Under the pieces are notes generated by a model that saw only the letters and a list, made by a program, of their open reading frames with translations, searched no databases and was not told the DNA's origin. A DNA stretch of 64,000 nucleotides from Neelides folsomi (lineage: Eukaryota > Arthropoda > Collembola > Neelipleona > Neelidae), in assembly GCA_034687125.1 (NCBI GenBank), contig JAQGBZ010000016.1:248001-312000 (forward strand), written 5' to 3'. The translations under genes and the position numbers were made by a program. Shown piece after piece: positions 63,533-64,000 of the stretch (the first letter of the stretch is position 1; each line of letters opens with the position of its first letter).

Positions 63533-64000
63533 CTAATAAGAGAGAACCATCGTCATTCTGATTATAACTCACTTCCGCCCCCCGTCCTACTCACCTAGTT
63601 TCCTATTTCAATTATGCAACATCTTTGTGAGAACAACAAACTCATAAAACAGCATTGATTTACATATCCAATGCTCACATCCAAGAGACATTCTTCACGC
63701 ACAAACAATGCATGCATAGATAGACCTTTAATTTGAGATTGGTTTCCTCAGGGGATCGTTATGAAAGGATGTTTTTGTGAACCATATGCATGACACGTTA
63801 TTAGTTACATACATTTAATAAATACTTGAGATAATTGATAAGGCGGTAGTGGCTCATGCGGGTCTCACATGGACCTTTTTTCCCCTCCATTAAATGGACG
63901 CCGAGGCGTGAGAATCAATATTGAGATGTGATTGATAGGCCCAATATGATGACGACCCTTCCCGTCTCAAGTCCACAATTGGAATCCTCCAATGATGGGA
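63533..64000. other. Intron or upstream part of the minus-strand P450
   Basis: No exon can be supported on the minus strand here. A strong-looking donor near 63572 would put stop codons in the frame, so it was not used. The sequence is probably an intron running past the window end. Confidence 0.5.

Noticed and set aside
63378-63572. 64-codon minus-strand frame at the right-end P450
   Set aside because: It is the wrong frame of a P450 exon; the frame carrying GAGWDTNLTSLKW is the real one.
1-64000. CRISPR array, operons, phage genes
   Set aside because: The window is eukaryotic, with spliced genes throughout; the only tandem repeats are microsatellites and low-complexity codons.

Overview
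This 64 kb window is nuclear DNA from an arthropod, most likely a crustacean or another pancrustacean. The evidence is GT-AG introns, mostly 45-150 nt long, AT-rich introns and spacers, TAATTA-like simple sequence, and a set of arthropod genes: an ecdysteroid-type CYP18A1, a linked CYP306A1-like P450, a TTD14 homologue, Fused kinase and a Domino/EP400 ATPase. The species cannot be fixed from the sequence. Gene models were built by hand from family similarity, splice sites and reading-frame closure. Eight complete coding models close in frame; the ninth gene, the second P450, is cut by the window end.

Layout. 1-2150: sequence upstream of nemo-like kinase (NLK), no gene seen. 2151-13148: NLK (+), with an 8.8 kb first intron. 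13149-16149: AT-rich spacer. 16150-18143: Pelota (+). 19467-20299: small CCCH zinc-finger protein (+). 20300-25959: AT-rich spacer holding a hairpin MITE (20496-20678) and a Mutator-like relic with long inverted ends (21694-22331). 25960-27660: TTD14-like P-loop/CYTH protein (-). 28847-44266: Domino/EP400 chromatin ATPase (+), 30 exons. 44850-48858: WASH-complex subunit 4/SWIP (-), convergent with EP400. 49215-52244: Fused/STK36 kinase (+), head to head with SWIP. 52782-54605: secreted astacin protease (+). 54606-60180: spacer with nuclear-receptor-type palindromes. 60181-62050: CYP18A1 (+) with a TATA/initiator promoter. 62514-63532: 3' part of a CYP2-clan P450 (-), candidate CYP306A1/phantom, running off the window.

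Most genes are unrelated housekeeping or signalling genes: NLK (Wnt/Notch/MAPK cross-talk), Pelota (ribosome rescue), EP400/Domino (H2A.Z exchange), SWIP (endosomal actin) and Fused (Hedgehog). The functional cluster is at the right end, where an ecdysteroid-inactivating P450 lies tail to tail with a probable ecdysteroid-synthesis P450. Ecdysone-response-like palindromes lie upstream of the first. The best leads are these palindromes, the P450 pair, a predicted intronic-polyadenylation short form of EP400, and the two mobile-element relics. No wholly new biological system was recognised.
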